Below, piece after piece: positions 1-13,830 of a DNA stretch of 64,000 bases. Every line of letters begins with the position of its first letter. The first letter of the stretch is position 1. The notes beneath the pieces are model-generated. The model did no database searches, was not told where the DNA came from, and was given only the letters and a program-made list of their open reading frames with translations. Source of the stretch: Cladorhizidae sp. MBARI D1340-BT2 (taxonomy: Eukaryota; Porifera; Demospongiae; Poecilosclerida; Cladorhizidae). A program made the translations under genes and the position numbers. The stretch covers positions 62,001 through 126,000 of the forward strand of contig JAQNBH010000073.1 of NCBI GenBank assembly GCA_028752905.1, in the 5' to 3' direction.

Positions 1-416
1 TTTGCCTGGTTGGTGGCTAAACATTGGTTCGCAAGCATTATTATAGGTGAAATCATCCTTTTTGATTTGATGAGTACCACAAAAAAGTATACATAAATCA
101 TCTTATGTTGACATCTCCTTATAGCAGACTGTGAGATGAACAAATACTGAAAATTTCAGAGCTTAACCTCTTCCGGATCAAAAGTTACAGGGTCTTGAAT
201 ATGACCAAAAAATCAATACGCGAAAAAAGTCCGCGAAATTTGCACCGCCCAGACATGATGTAAGGGTCATATCATCCAAAATATTCAATATTTTGCCCCC
301 AAATTTTGCATATTGCATAGCTTCATAATATACGTTGTAGCACATACATGCCAAAAATGGTTGAATTCTGAGAGGGTCACCCGGGGACCCCTGGTTGAAT
401 TGACATGGAATGACCC
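1..416. other. Single-copy-looking flank, no gene recognised
   Basis: AT-rich sequence before the first array. A minus-strand open frame of 89 codons (178-447) runs into the repeat and has no recognisable domain, so I do not call it a gene. Nothing else seen. Confidence 0.5.
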
Positions 417-2582
417 GTAGATCATTATTGGGTTGTGTGGCCTTCAAGTAGATTATTATTGGGTTGTGTGGTCTTCAAGTAGATCATTATTGGGTTGTGT
501 GGTCTTCAAGTAGATCATTATTGGGTTGTGTGGTCTTCAAGTAGATTATTATTGGGTTGTGTGGCCTTCAAGTAGATCATTATTGGGTTGTGTGGCCTTC
601 AAGTAGATCATTATTGGGTTGTGTGGTCTTCAAGTAGATCATTATTGGGTTGTGTGGTCTTCAAGTAGATTATTATTGGGTTGTGTGGTCTTCAAGTAGA
701 TCATTATTGGGTTGTGTGGCCTTCAAGTAGATCATTATTGGGTTGTGTGGTCTTCAAGTAGATCATTATTGGGTAGTGTGGCCTTCAAATAGATCATTAT
801 TGGGTTGTGTGGTCTTCAAGTAGATCATTATTGGGTTGTGTAGTCTTCAAGTAGATTATTATTGGGTTGTGTGGTCTTCAAGTAGATTATTATTGGGTTG
901 TGTGGCCTTCAAGTAGATCATTATTGGGTTGTGTGGCCTTCAAGTAGATCATTATTGGGTTGTGTGGTCTTCAAGTAGATCATTATTGGGTTGTGTGGTC
1001 TTCAAGTAGATTATTATTGGGTTGTGTGGTCTTCAAGTAGATCGGGTTGTGTGGCCTTCAAGTAGATCAATATTGGGTTGTGTGGTCTTCAAGTAGATCA
1101 TTATTGGGTTGTGTGGCCTTCAAGTAGATCATTATTGGGTTGTGTGCATTATTGGGTTGTGTGGCCTTCAAGTAGATCATTATTGGGTTGTGTGGTCTTC
1201 AAGTAGATCATTATTGGGTTGTGTGGTCTTCAAGTAGATCATTATTGGGTTGTGTGGTCTTCAAGTAGATCATTATTGGGTTGTGTGGCCTTCAAGTAGA
1301 TCATTATTGGGTTGTGTGGCCTTCAAGTAGATCATTATTGGGTTGTGTGGTCTTCAAGTAGATCATTATTGGGTTGTGTGGTCTTCAAGTAGATTATTAT
1401 TGGGTTGTGTGGTCTTCAAGTAGATCATTATTGGGTTGTGTGGTCTTCAAGTAGATTATTATTGGGTTGTGTGGTCTTCAAGTAGATCATTATTGGGTTG
1501 TGTGGCCTTCAAGTAGATCATTATTCGGTTGTGTGGTCTTCAAGTAGATTATTATTGGGTTGTGTGGCCTTCAAGTAGATCATTATTGGGTTGTGTGGCC
1601 TTCAAGTAGATTATTATTGGGTTGTGTGGTCTTCAAGTAGATCATTATTGGGTTGTGTGGTCTTCAAGTAGATTATTATTGGGTTGTGTGGTCTTCAAGT
1701 AGATCATTATTGGGTTGTGTGGCCTTCAAGTAGATCATTATTGGGTTGTGTGGTCTTCAAGTAGATTATTATTGGGTTGTGTGGCCTTCAAATAGATCAT
1801 TATTGGGTTGTGTGGCCTTCAAGTAGATCATTATTGGGTTGTGTGGTCTTCAAGTAGATCATTATTGGGATGTGTGGCCTTCAAGTAGATCGTTATTGGG
1901 TTGTGTGGTCTTCAAGTAGATCATTATTGGGTTGTGTGGCCTTCAAGTAGATCATTATTGGGTTGTGTGGCCTTCAAGTAGATCATTATTGGGTTGTGTG
2001 GCCTTCAAGTAGATCATTATTGGGTTGTGTGGTCTTCAAGTAGATCATTATTGGGTTGTGTGGCCTTCAAGTAGATTATTATTGGGTTGTGTGGTCTTCA
2101 AGTAGATTATTATTGGGTTGTGTGTTCTTCAAGTAGATCATTATTGGGTTGTGTGGTCTTCAAGTAGATCATTATTGGGTTGTGTGGTCTTCAAGTAGAT
2201 CATTATTGGGTTGTGTGGTCTTCAAGTAGATCATTATTGGGTTGTGTGGCCTTCAAGTAGATCATTATTGGGTTGTGTGGCCTTCAAGTAGATTATTATT
2301 GAGTTGTGTGGTCTTCAAGTAGATTATTATTGGGTTGTGTGGCCTTCAAGTAGATCATTATTGGGTTGTGTGGTCTTCAAGTAGATCATTATTGAGTTGT
2401 GTGGTCTTCAAGTAGATCATTATTGGATTGTGTGGTCTTCAAGTAGATCATTATTGGGTTGTGTGGTCTTCAAGTAGATCATTATTGGGTTGTGTGGTCT
2501 TCAAGTAGATCATTATTGGGGGGTGTGGTCTTCAAGTAGATCATTATTGGGTTGTGTGGCCTTCAAGTAGATCATTATTGGG
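417..2582. repeat. Minisatellite, 31-bp unit, about 70 copies
   Basis: Head-to-tail array whose unit contains attattgggttgtgtgg followed by cttcaagtagat. Units differ mainly at two sites: ggcctt versus ggtctt, and gatcatt versus gattatt. A partial unit near 1020-1045 and another near 1140-1150 mark unequal exchange or slippage. No open frame of note runs through it. Confidence 0.95.
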
Positions 2583-2948
2583 CGCACTCTGCACCCTGGC
2601 CATATTTCGAAGTGCAGGCTACAAAAACTAAATAAATTAAATTAAATTTTCAAGGTCCAATACGAGAGCTAAACTCCCTGGCAGCCACTAACTTTGTGTT
2701 CAGCCATTTTTAGCTCTCCAGTCTTCGTTGGCCATCTAAAGAAAAGAGGAGCCAAAAAGTGTTCTTCCCCGCACCTTTCATCTTCCTCCCCCAGCCACAC
2801 CTGCTGCACCTCAGCCCAGTAATGCATTAATAATACCAGCATTTTATAATGCCAGTGTCAGCTGAGGCATCAACTTTGTTGCTTGTCTGCCACTTTAACA
2901 CCAGAGTCACCCAATATAGGGACCACACCTCCAATATATGTAATAATA
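2583..2948. other. Spacer between arrays, nothing recognised
   Basis: About 365 bp of non-repetitive sequence with a short AT-rich patch (2625-2650). No coding pattern, RNA gene or clear element end is visible. Confidence 0.4.
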
Positions 2949-2981
2949 ATAGTTGTTGTTGTTGTTGTTGTTGTTGTTGCA

Positions 2982-3042
<61 letters not shown>

Positions 3043-3180
3043 TTATTATTATTATTAAGAAAATGTCAGTCCAAATTCATATTATTGTTATTATTATTAT
3101 ATTATTATTATTGTTATGTTATTATTATTGTTGTCATTGTTATTATTATTATTATTATTATTAGTAGTAGTAGTAGTAGT

Positions 3181-3256
<76 letters not shown>

Positions 3257-3480
3257 TAGTATTATTTATTTTGTTGTTATTATTATTACTATTATTATTG
3301 TTATTGTTATTATTATTATTATGTTATTATTATTACTATTATTATTATTAGTATTAGTGTTATTATTTTTACTATTATTATTGTTGTTGTTGTTATTACT
3401 ACTACTACATGTACTACTATTATTATTTTTATTTATTTATTTATTATTATTATTATTACTTTATTTTATTTTCATTAAAA
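2949..3480. repeat. Compound trinucleotide microsatellite (TTG, CTA, ATT)
   Basis: Blocks of (TTG)n, (CTA)n with about 20 units, and long interrupted (ATT)n with short AGT and ACT patches. The apparent poly-Leu, poly-Ile and poly-Tyr frames are products of the triplet period, not proteins. Confidence 0.95.
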
Positions 3481-3904
3481 AATATATATAATTATACATG
3501 TATATACAAAGACAAAAATGTTTTATTTAAAAACAAAAGATCAAATAAATAATAATACAATGAAATAATACATGAAAGTAATTAGAGTACTCCCTGAACG
3601 GTTATAATTAGAGAAATGATATTCATTACATTTACCTTGAGTAATGGTATTCATAGCCAAAGTCATGGGATGTGGAGAAATGTCACGTGGTGTGTGGCAT
3701 TTTAGGTTTGTGGTTGTGCCCAAGGGCGTGGGAGGAGGTGCCCTAGCAGAGTATTAGGATATCTGTGTTGGCCACTTGGACCACCAGAATACCATAACAT
3801 GTCTGCTCGTGTGGGCACCAACAGCGTGAGGCATGTCCCCCCAGAGGGGGATTCTTCATAACCTACGAGGTTGAGATATTTTCACCTTCCAAATACATGA
3901 AGTG
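3481..3904. other. AT-rich spacer, nothing recognised
   Basis: AT-rich at the left, then mixed composition. A 60-codon minus-strand frame (3541-3723) has no recognisable motif. No gene called. Confidence 0.4.
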
Positions 3905-6900
3905 CATCACACTGGCTTGTGGTAGGCACACTGGACCAACATCACACTGGTCTGAGGTAGGCACACTGGACCAACATCACACTGGCTTGTGGTAGGCCAA
4001 CATCACACTGGTCTGAGGTAGGCACACTGGACCAACATCACACTGGCTTGTGGTAGGCACACTGGACCAACATCACACTGGCTTGTGGTAGGCACACTGG
4101 ACCAACATCACACTGGTCTGAGGTAGGCACACTGGACCAACATCACACTGGCTTGTGGTAGGCACACTGGACCAACATCACACTGGCTTGTGGTAGGCAC
4201 ACTGGACCAACATCACATTGGTCTGAGGTAGGCACACTGGACCAACATCACACTGGTCTGAGGTAGGCACACTGGACCAACATCACACTGGTCTGAGGTA
4301 GGCACACTGGACCAACATCGCACTGTTCTGAGGTAGGCACACTGGACCAACATCGCACTGTTCTGAGGTAGGCACACTGGACCAACATCACACTAACTTG
4401 TGGTAGGCACACTGGACCAACATCACACTGGTCTGAGGTAGGCACACTGGACCAACATCACACTGGTCTGAGGTAGGCACACTGGACCAACATCACACTG
4501 GCTTGTAGTAGGCACACTGGACCAACATCACACTGGCTTGTAGTAGGTACACTGGACCAACATCACACTGGTCTGAGGTAGGCGCACTGGACCAACATCA
4601 CACTGGTCTGAGGTAGGCACACTGGACCAACATCACACTGGCTTGTAGTAGGCACACTGGACCAACATCACACTGGCTTGTAGTAGGTACACTGGACCAA
4701 CATCACACTGGTCTGAGGTAGGCGCACTGGACCAACATCACACTGGTCTGAGGTAGGCACACTGGACCAACATCACACTGGCTTGTGGTAGGCACACTGG
4801 ACCAACATCACACTGGTCTGAGGTAGGCACACTGGACCAACATCACACTGGTCTGAGGTAGGTACACTGGACCAACAGCACACTGGCTTGTGGTAGGCGC
4901 ACTGGACCAACATCACACTGGTCTGAGGTAGGCATACTGGACCAACATCACACTGGCTTGTGGTAGGCACACTGGACCAACATCACACTGGCTTGTGGTA
5001 GGCACACTGGACCAACATCACACTGGTCTGTGGTAGGCACACTGGACCAACATCACACTGGCTTGTGGTAGGCACACTGGACCAACATCACACTGGTCTG
5101 AGGTAGGCACACTGGACCAACATCACACTGGCTTGTGGTAGGCACACTGGACCAACATCACACTGGCTTGTGGTAGGCACACTGGACCAACATCACACTG
5201 GTCTGTGGTAGGCACACTGGACCAACGGCTTGTGGTAGGCACACTGGACCAACATCACACTGGCTTGTGGTAGGCACACTGGACCAACATCACACTGGTC
5301 TGAGGTAGGCACACTGGACCAACATCACACTGGCTTGTGGTAGGCACACTGGACCAACATCACACTGGCTTGTGGTAGGCACACTGGACCAACATCACAT
5401 TGGTCTGAGGTAGGCACACTGGACCAACATCACACTGGTCTGAGGTAGGCACACTGGACCAACATCACACTGGTCTGAGGTAGGCACACTGGACCAACAT
5501 CGCACTGTTCTGAGGTAGGCACACTGGACCAACATCGCACTGTTCTGAGGTAGGCACACTGGACCAACATCACACTAACTTGTGGTAGGCACACTGGACC
5601 AACATCACACTGGTCTGAGGTAGGCACACTGGACCAACATCACACTGGTCTGAGGTAGGCACACTGGACCAACATCACACTGGCTTGTAGTAGGCACACT
5701 GGACCAACATCACACTGGCTTGTAGTAGGTACACTGGACCAACATCACACTGGTCTGAGGTAGGCGCACTGGACCAACATCACACTGGTCTGAGGTAGGC
5801 ACACTGGACCAACATCACACTGGCTTGTAGTAGGCACACTGGACCAACATCACACTGGCTTGTAGTAGGTACACTGGACCAACATCACACTGGTCTGAGG
5901 TAGGCACACTGGACCAACATCACACTGGCTTGTGGTAGGCACACTGGACCAACATCACACTGGCTTGTGGTAGGCACACTGGACCAACATCACATTGGTC
6001 TGAGGTAGGCACACTGGACCAACATCACACTGGTCTGAGGTAGGCACACTGGACCAACATCACACTGGTCTGAGGTAGGCACACTGGACCAACATCGCAC
6101 TGTTCTGAGGTAGGCACACTGGACCAACATCGCACTGTTCTGAGGTAGGCACACTGGACCAACATCACACTAACTTGTGGTAGGCACACTGGACCAACAT
6201 CACACTGGTCTGAGGTAGGCACACTGGACCAACATCACACTGGTCTGAGGTCGGCACACTGGACCAACATCACACTGGCTTGTAGTAGGTACACTGGACC
6301 AATATCACACTGGTCTGAGGTAGGCACACTGGACCAACATCACACTGGTCTGAGGTAGGCACACTGGACCAACATCACACTGGCTTGTAGTAGGCACACT
6401 GGACCAACATCACACTGGCTTGTAGTAGGTACACTGGACCAATATCACACTGGTCTGAGGTAGGCGCACTGGACCAACATCACACTGGCTTGTGGTAGGC
6501 ACACTGGACCAACATCACACTGGCTTGTGGTAGTCACACTGGACCAACATCACACTGGTCTGTGGTAGGCACACTGGACCAACATCACACTGGCTTGTGG
6601 TAGGCACACTGGACCAACATCACACTGGCTTGTGGTAGGCACACTGGACCAACATCACACTGGTCTGAGGTAGGCACACTGGACCAACATCACACTGGCT
6701 TGTGGTAGGCACACTGGACCAACATCACACTGGCTTGTGGTAGGCACACTGGACCAACATCACATTGGTCTGAGGTAGGCACACTGGACCAACATCACAC
6801 TGGTCTGAGGTAGGCACACTGGACCAACATCACACTGGTCTGAGGTAGGCACACTGGACCAACATCGCACTGTTCTGAGGTAGGCACAATGGACCAACAT

Positions 6901-7835
6901 CGCACTGTTCTGAGGTAGGCACACTGGACCAACATCACACTAACTTGTGGTAGGCACACTGGACCAACATCACACTGGTCTGAGGTAGGCACACTGGACC
7001 AACATCACACTGGTCTGAGGTAGGCACACTGGACCAACATCACACTGGCTTGTAGTAGGCACACTGGACCAACATCACACTGGCTTGTAGTAGGTACACT
7101 GGACCAATATCACACTGGTCTGAGGTAGGCGCACTGGACCAACATCACACTGGTCTGAGGTAGGCACACTGGACCAACATCACACTGGCTTGTAGTAGGC
7201 ACACTGGACCAACATCACACTGGCTTGTAGTAGGTACACTGGACCAACATCACACTGGTCTGAGGTAGGCGCACTGGACCAACATCACACTGGTCTGAGG
7301 TAGGCACACTGGACCAACATCACACTGGCTTGTGGTAGGCACACTGGACCAACATCACACTGGTCTGAGGTAGGCACACTGGACCAACATCACACTGGCT
7401 TGTGGTAGGCACACTGGACCAACATCACACTGGTCTGTGGTAGGCACACTGGACCAACATCACACTGGCTTGTGGTAGGCACACTGGACCAACATCACAC
7501 TGGCTTGTGGTAGGCACACTGGACCAACATCACACTGGTCTGAGGTAGGCACACTGGACCAACATCACACTGGCTTGTAGTAGGCAGTACATCACACTGG
7601 CTTGTAGTAGGTACACTGGACCAATATCACACTGGTCTGAGGTAGGCGCACTGGACCAACATCACACTGGTCTGAGGTAGGCACACTGGACCAACATCAC
7701 ACTGGCTTGTGGTAGGCACACTGGACCAACATCACACTGGTCTGTGGTAGGCACACTGGACCAACATCACACTGGCTTGTGGTAGGCACACTGGACCAAC
7801 ATCACACTGGCTTGTGGTAGGCACACTGGAGCAAC
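3905..7835. repeat. Minisatellite, 35-bp unit, about 112 copies with higher-order structure
   Basis: Each unit contains catcacactgg and ggcacactggaccaa around a variable core (cttgtggt, tctgaggt, cttgtagt, or ttctgaggt after catcgcactg). Blocks of the same variant order recur: the segment at 4248-4445 reappears at 5430, 6025 and 6795, spacings of 1182, 595 and 770 bp. The last two are 17 and 22 units. 1182 is 34 units minus the 8-bp deletion visible near 5226. Identical 65-codon minus-strand frames are by-products. Confidence 0.95.
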
Positions 7836-8380
7836 CTCAGGCTGGCTTGGACCAACAATAATCACCACATAACTATAACAAGTATCTACAAACAGAAAGT
7901 GAGTGCATCTGTCACCAACTACAAGCCCATCCCATTAACAAGTCAAGTACTGAGAGTGAGAAGTAAACAACTCCCCCTCCTCTTAAAAGCTTAAGTAGAT
8001 TCAACCAGACAGGCTTTGGTGGGGCCTGGCCTGCTGGAGTTCTCAAGCACAGACCAGGAGAGACTACCTCCTCTACATGCACAAGATAAGATTGTGTTGC
8101 TGCATCTGGTTGCAGCTGTTGCTAGTGGGTGTGTCTCCAGCTCAAAGTGGGGATGGAATTTGGCTAGTGATGTCATCACAGAGTAAGGCTGAGAGGGGGT
8201 GGGCTCACTGCCGAGTCATTGAAGACATGAATTATTTATAAGCGTGCAAGACCTGCCCCAGCGTGTGGCATCTGGAATTAAAGCTAGCCTCTCTCTATAT
8301 TACAATAACCTTCTCAATAATAAACTTGAAATTGCACTCTCTCAGAGAAGACAATTTCATACAGTTTCAAGTTGATTATT
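7836..8380. other. Spacer between arrays, nothing recognised
   Basis: Non-repetitive sequence. A 62-codon minus-strand frame (7991-8179) has no recognisable domain. No RNA gene or element end identified. Confidence 0.4.
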
Positions 8381-9602
8381 GAAACATGCCGCTCTATATA
8401 TATATATTTATTGAAGCATGCCGCTCTCTATATATATTTATTGAAGCATGCCGCTCTCTATATATATTTATTGAAGCATGCCGCTCTCTATATATTTATT
8501 GAAGCATGCTCTTCTCTCTATATATTTATTGAAGCATGCCGCTCTCTATATATATTTATTGAAGCATGCCCTCTATATATATATATTTATTGAAGCATGC
8601 CGCTCTCTATATATATTTATTGAAGCATGCCCTCTATATATATATTTATTGAAGCATGCTGCTCTCTCTATAATATTTATTGAAGCCTGCCGCTCTCTAT
8701 ATATATTTATTGAAGCATGCCCTCTATATATATATTTATTGAAGCATGCTGCTCTCTCTATATATATTTATTGAAGCATGCCCTCTATATATATATTTAT
8801 TGAAGCATGCTTCTCTCTGTATATATTTATTGAAGCATGCCTTCTCTCTATATATGTTTATTGAAGCATGCCTTCTCTCTATATATATTTATTGAAGCAT
8901 GCCTTCTCTCTATATATGTTTATTGAAGCATGCCTTCTCTCTATATATATTTATTGAAGCATGCCTTCTCTCTATATATGTTTATTGAAGCATGCCTTCT
9001 CTCTATATATATTTATTGAAGCATGCCCCTCTATATATATATTTATTGAAGCCTGCCTCTCTATATATATATTTATTGAAGCATGCCCCTCTCTGTATAT
9101 ATTTATTTTATATATTTATTGAAGCATGCCTTCTCTCTATATTATTTATTGAAGCATGCCTTCTCTATATATATATTTATTGAAGCATGCCCCTCTCTGT
9201 ATATATTTATTGTATATATTTATTGAAGCATGCCTTCTCTCTATATATGTTTATTGAAGCATGCCTTCTCTCTATATTATTTATTGAAGCATGCCTTCTC
9301 TATATATATATTTATTGAAGCATGCCCCTCTCTGTATATATTTATTGTATATATTTATTGAAGCATGCCTTCTCTCTATATATGTTTATTGAAGCATGCC
9401 TTCTCTCTATATATATTTATTGAAGCATGCCTTCTCTCTATATATGTTTATTGAAGCATGCCTTCTCTCTATATATATTTATTGAAGCATGCCTTCTCTC
9501 TATATATGTTTATTGAAGCATGCCTTCTCTCTATATATATTTATTGAAGCATGCCTTCTCTATATATATATTTATTGAAGCATGCTGCTCTCTCTCTCTC
9601 TA
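8381..9602. repeat. Minisatellite, about 30-bp unit, about 40 copies, AT-alternating
   Basis: The unit contains tttattgaagcatgcc followed by a pyrimidine stretch (gctctc or ttctctc) and a variable TATATA run, so unit length drifts between about 28 and 33 bp. Groups of units repeat as blocks; the compound block with the tatttattgtatatatttatt insertion occurs twice (near 9200 and 9345). Confidence 0.93.
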
Positions 9603-9866
9603 TTTTTTATATTAAAACATAAAGCACTCAATACACTTTAGTACATTCTTAAAGGAGCCCGCTACCCAACCAGCTGACCCACGCTCTAGTGGGTACAAGT
9701 GCTAGAGACATGATGTGCAGGGCAGCGAGCGTCCCGTACAAAACAGGTCCATAGGCACAGCAAGTCTCCTCCACCAACACTCACTCCTGCAACCAGAAGT
9801 GGGTGTGGCTATCAGCTAAGCATTGCTGTATTCATCAGCTACGAAAAGAATGACTGTCTCTCTCTC

Positions 9867-11159
9867 ATGGAGGCTCAGTGTGGAGCTAGGCTCCTCTGTC
9901 TGGCCTAGCCCTGATGGAGGCTCAATGTGGAGCTAGGCTCCTCTGTCTAGCCTAGCCCTGATGGAGGCTCAGTGTGGAGCTAGGCTCCTCTGTCTAGCCT
10001 AGCCCTGATGGAGGCTCAGTGTGGAGCTAGGCTCCTCTGTCTAGCCCTAGCCCTGATGGAGGCTCAGTGTGGAGCTAGGCTCCTCTGTCTAGCCTAGCCC
10101 TGATGGAGGCTCAGTGTGGAGCTAGGCTCCTCTGTCTAGCCCTGATGGAGGCTCAGTGTGGAGCTAGGCTCCTCTGTCTAGCCATAGCCCTGATGGAGGC
10201 TCAGTGTGGAGCTAGGCTCCTCTGTCTAGCCCTGATGGAGGCTCAGTGTGGAGCTAGGCTCCTCTGTCTAGCCCTGATGGAGGCTCAGTGTGGAGCTAGG
10301 CTCCTCTGTCTAGCCTAGCCCTGATGGAGGCTCAGTGTGGAGCTAGGCTCCTCTGTCTAGCCCTAGCCCTGATGGAGGCTCAGTGTGGAGCTAGGCTCCT
10401 CTGTCTAGCCCTAGCCCTGATGGAGGCTCAGTGTGGAGCTAGGCTCCTCTGTCTAGCCTAGCCCTGATGGAGGCTCAGTGTGGAGCTAGGCTCCTCTGTC
10501 TAGCCCTAGCCCTGATGGAGGCTCAGTGTGGAGCTAGGCTCCTCTGTCTAGCCTAGCCCTGATGGAGGCTCAGTGTGGAGCTAGGCTCCTCTGTCTAGCC
10601 CTAGCCCTGATGGAGGCTCAGTGTGGAGCTAGGCTCCTCTGTCTAGCCCTAGCCCTGATGAAGGCTCAGTGTGGGGCTAGGCTCCTCTGTCTAGCCTAGC
10701 CCTGATGGAGGCTCAGTGTGGAGCTAGGCTCCTCTGTCTAGCCCTAGCCCTGATGGAGGCTCAGTGTGGAGCTAGGCTCCTCTGTCTAGCCCTGATGGAG
10801 GCTCAGTGTGGAGCTAGGCTCCTCTGTCTAGCCTAGCCCTGATGGAGGCTCAGTGTGGAGCTAGGCTCCTCTGTCTAGCCCTAGCCCTGATGGAGGCTCA
10901 GTGTGGAGCTAGGCTCCTCTGTCTAGCCCTAGCCCTGATGGAGGCTCAGTGTGGAGCTAGGCTCCTCTGTCTAGCCTAGCCCTGATGGAGGCTCAGTGTG
11001 GAGCCAGGCTCCTCTGTCTAGCCTAGCCCTGATGGAGGCTCAGTGTGGAGCTAGGCTCCTCTGTCTAGCCCTAGCCCTGATGGAGGCTCAGTGTGGAGCT
11101 AGGCTCCTCTGTCTAGCCTAGCCCTGATGGAGGCTCAGTGTGGAGCCAGGCTCCTCTGT
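9867..11159. repeat. Minisatellite, 47-48-bp unit with shorter variants, about 28 copies
   Basis: Each unit carries atggaggctcagtgtggagc and aggctcctctgtctagcc. Length classes differ by the number of trailing ctagcc or ccctagcc steps. The 71-codon frame at 10103-10318 exists only because adjacent short units keep phase. Confidence 0.93.
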
Positions 11160-11418
11160 TAGCAGTTGTGCGAGTGTTCGTGGGTATTACAAACTGTGCA
11201 TTATTATTTTTTTGACGGAGCAATATTCTTCAAATATCTTTTTTTGCTCTAGCTACACTTGCCATGTCACTAAAGGCCTGTCCCACTGCACCTCACAAAC
11301 AGCTCTTCTCTTTTCATGGGAGTAGCATGGGCTTTGTAAATTCCCATTGTGTGGGTGGGTTTGGATAGTTGACTTGCACACTCGCTCAGTATAACTAGTC
11401 GATAATAAGTACTGGTCG

Positions 11419-11617
11419 ATATGTTCCATCCAATTTATGAATCTGTTGCAAAGGGTGTTAATATGCTACCATGTTTTGAAGTGTATTGATTGGCAGGCAA
11501 GATGGGCATTCATAGATTGTGCAGCACAATCTATAGATTGGCATCCAATCTATGAATTCATAGATTGTGCAGCACAATCTATAGATTGGGCAGATTCATA
11601 GATTGGATGGAACATAT
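11419..11617. mobile_element. MITE-like element with about 27-bp terminal inverted repeats
   Basis: The left arm (11421-11445) and right arm (11591-11615) are inverted copies with one mismatch over 25 bp; key stretch ttccatccaat / attggatggaa. The interior contains near-perfect palindromes: atagattgtgc and gcacaatctat with a one-base centre, present twice (about 11513-11535 and 11559-11582). No coding sequence. I see no convincing target-site duplication. It could fold into a long hairpin as RNA or single-stranded DNA. Confidence 0.6.
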
Positions 11618-11636
11618 ACATATCTAGTGATTCTGT

Positions 11637-11811
11637 AAATTGGTAAAGGGTCTGTGCACAAGACTAGTGCTGACATTGGTCTACATATGTGAGGTGTAGG
11701 GGCCAGTCTTGCTAGAGAGACGTCTCTCAACAAGCTGCAATCAAAATGACCTTGACATGTGATCTCACAGGTCAAAGGTTGAATTCCCTTGTTGCATTGA
11801 CCCTTTACCAA
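11637..11811. repeat. Short element bounded by inverted ttggtaaagggtc
   Basis: A 13-15-bp motif (ttggtaaagggtc) at about 11639 is mirrored by gaccctttaccaa at about 11798. The same motif pair, in the opposite arrangement, occurs at 20725-20737 and 20832-20844. This suggests ends of a small dispersed element family. No target duplication was found. Confidence 0.3.
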
Positions 11812-12000
11812 ATCACTGCATTCCAAAGGGCCTGCAGACTGACACAAAAGTGTTTTGCAATAGAGCTCCACTTGAAATGTGTGTGGGGAGAGGGAAGCAA
11901 TTCCCCCCCTATAAGCTTGAAATTATGAATAGTTATAATAATTATAATTATCATGTAGCTATCTACTCCACTCATAGAGAATAGTACAAATAGAACTACT

Positions 12001-12206
12001 GTGATATTTTACCATATCGCGTACTTGTTATTACCTACCCGATATGCGCATGCTCAGTAAAGGTTTGCGCATCCTCAGTCCCATGATAAATAAATTATTA
12101 AATTGATACGGTGAAATATCACTCGTCTTATTGGCCGGTATTTTCACTCGTGCCTGCGGCACTCGTGGAAATACTAGCCACAGACTCGTGATATTTCCCC
12201 ATATCA
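12001..12206. repeat. Inverted-repeat element, gtgatatttyaccrtatc type
   Basis: An 18-bp arm at 12001-12018 is matched in inverted orientation at 12105-12122 (16 of 18 positions), and a third copy lies at about 12189-12206. The segment between the second and third copies contains a further palindrome around tgcctgcggca. This looks like a compound MITE fragment. No coding sequence. Confidence 0.45.
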
Positions 12207-12225
12207 ATGTAATAATGTATATATA

Positions 12226-13080
<855 letters not shown>

Positions 13081-13081
13081 C

Positions 13082-13830
13082 TTAGCCATCACTGCTCGCT
13101 ATGCAACCATGAACTCTAGAGTATTGTAGGCGTGAAGTTCCCTTCACCTGCAGCTCTGGGCACGCACCATTGTAGTCTTCCCGCTCTGGATCCCTGTACA
13201 CACCAGAGTTGCCCACCTTGTGGAGGAACTTCAGCTGCATCTGCTCTTCCTGCATGCTACACAGTGTTGCCATGTAGAGAAATACCAGCCTCGTTCAGTT
13301 GCAACAGGAATGGAAACAAAACTGCCAGGTCCGAGGTCTGCCCCTGCTCCAGGTTGGGTGTCTACTGAGGTGTCTGTGGTACTGCTGCTCCTTCTTGAAT
13401 GCCAACCACCTACGGAGGTTCTGCCTCTTCTTCTCTCTCACTGCCTCTGTGTTGGTGGCTCATGCCTTCTTCCTCTCAGAGTCTTTCTGCGCCTGCTCAC
13501 CATCTCTGCCCACTTCTGCTCATGGTAGTGGCGCTGTATCTCAGCAGCACTGAGTGCCATGCTGACTCAGACCTGAACAACATTGCAAACTAACTCACTG
13601 GATACTCTACAGAGACCTGAACAACATTGCAAACTAACTCACTGGATACTCTACAGAGTAAGAAACATGAGCAGAAGAGGGCAGAGATGGTGAGCAGGCC
13701 TGGAAGCAGAGAGACTGTGAGAGGAAGAAGAAGGCCAGTGCCACCAACCCAGAGGCAGTGAGAGAGAAGCAGAGGCAGAACATGTAGGTGGTGGGCAGCC
13801 AAGAAGAGAACACTGTACAACCCTCACTTA
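13082..13830. pseudogene. Diverged inverted duplication of an unknown coding-like segment
   Basis: About 130 bp at 13395-13560 is repeated in inverted orientation at about 13660-13805, roughly 80 percent identical by eye, around a centre holding a 44-bp direct repeat (13570 and 13614). The minus strand of 13082-13273 reads as a charged 63-codon frame with an LKFLHKVGNSGVYRDPE-like stretch. In the arms the strand reading away from the centre is rich in Glu, Arg and Lys. I do not recognise the family. Stops and frame changes suggest a remnant, possibly of a transposon gene. Confidence 0.35.

Noticed and set aside
417..2582. CRISPR-like array
   Set aside because: Units are directly contiguous with no unique spacers, and the genome is eukaryotic; a plain minisatellite.
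2849..3351. Poly-Leu, poly-Ile and poly-Tyr frames
   Set aside because: Trinucleotide microsatellite.
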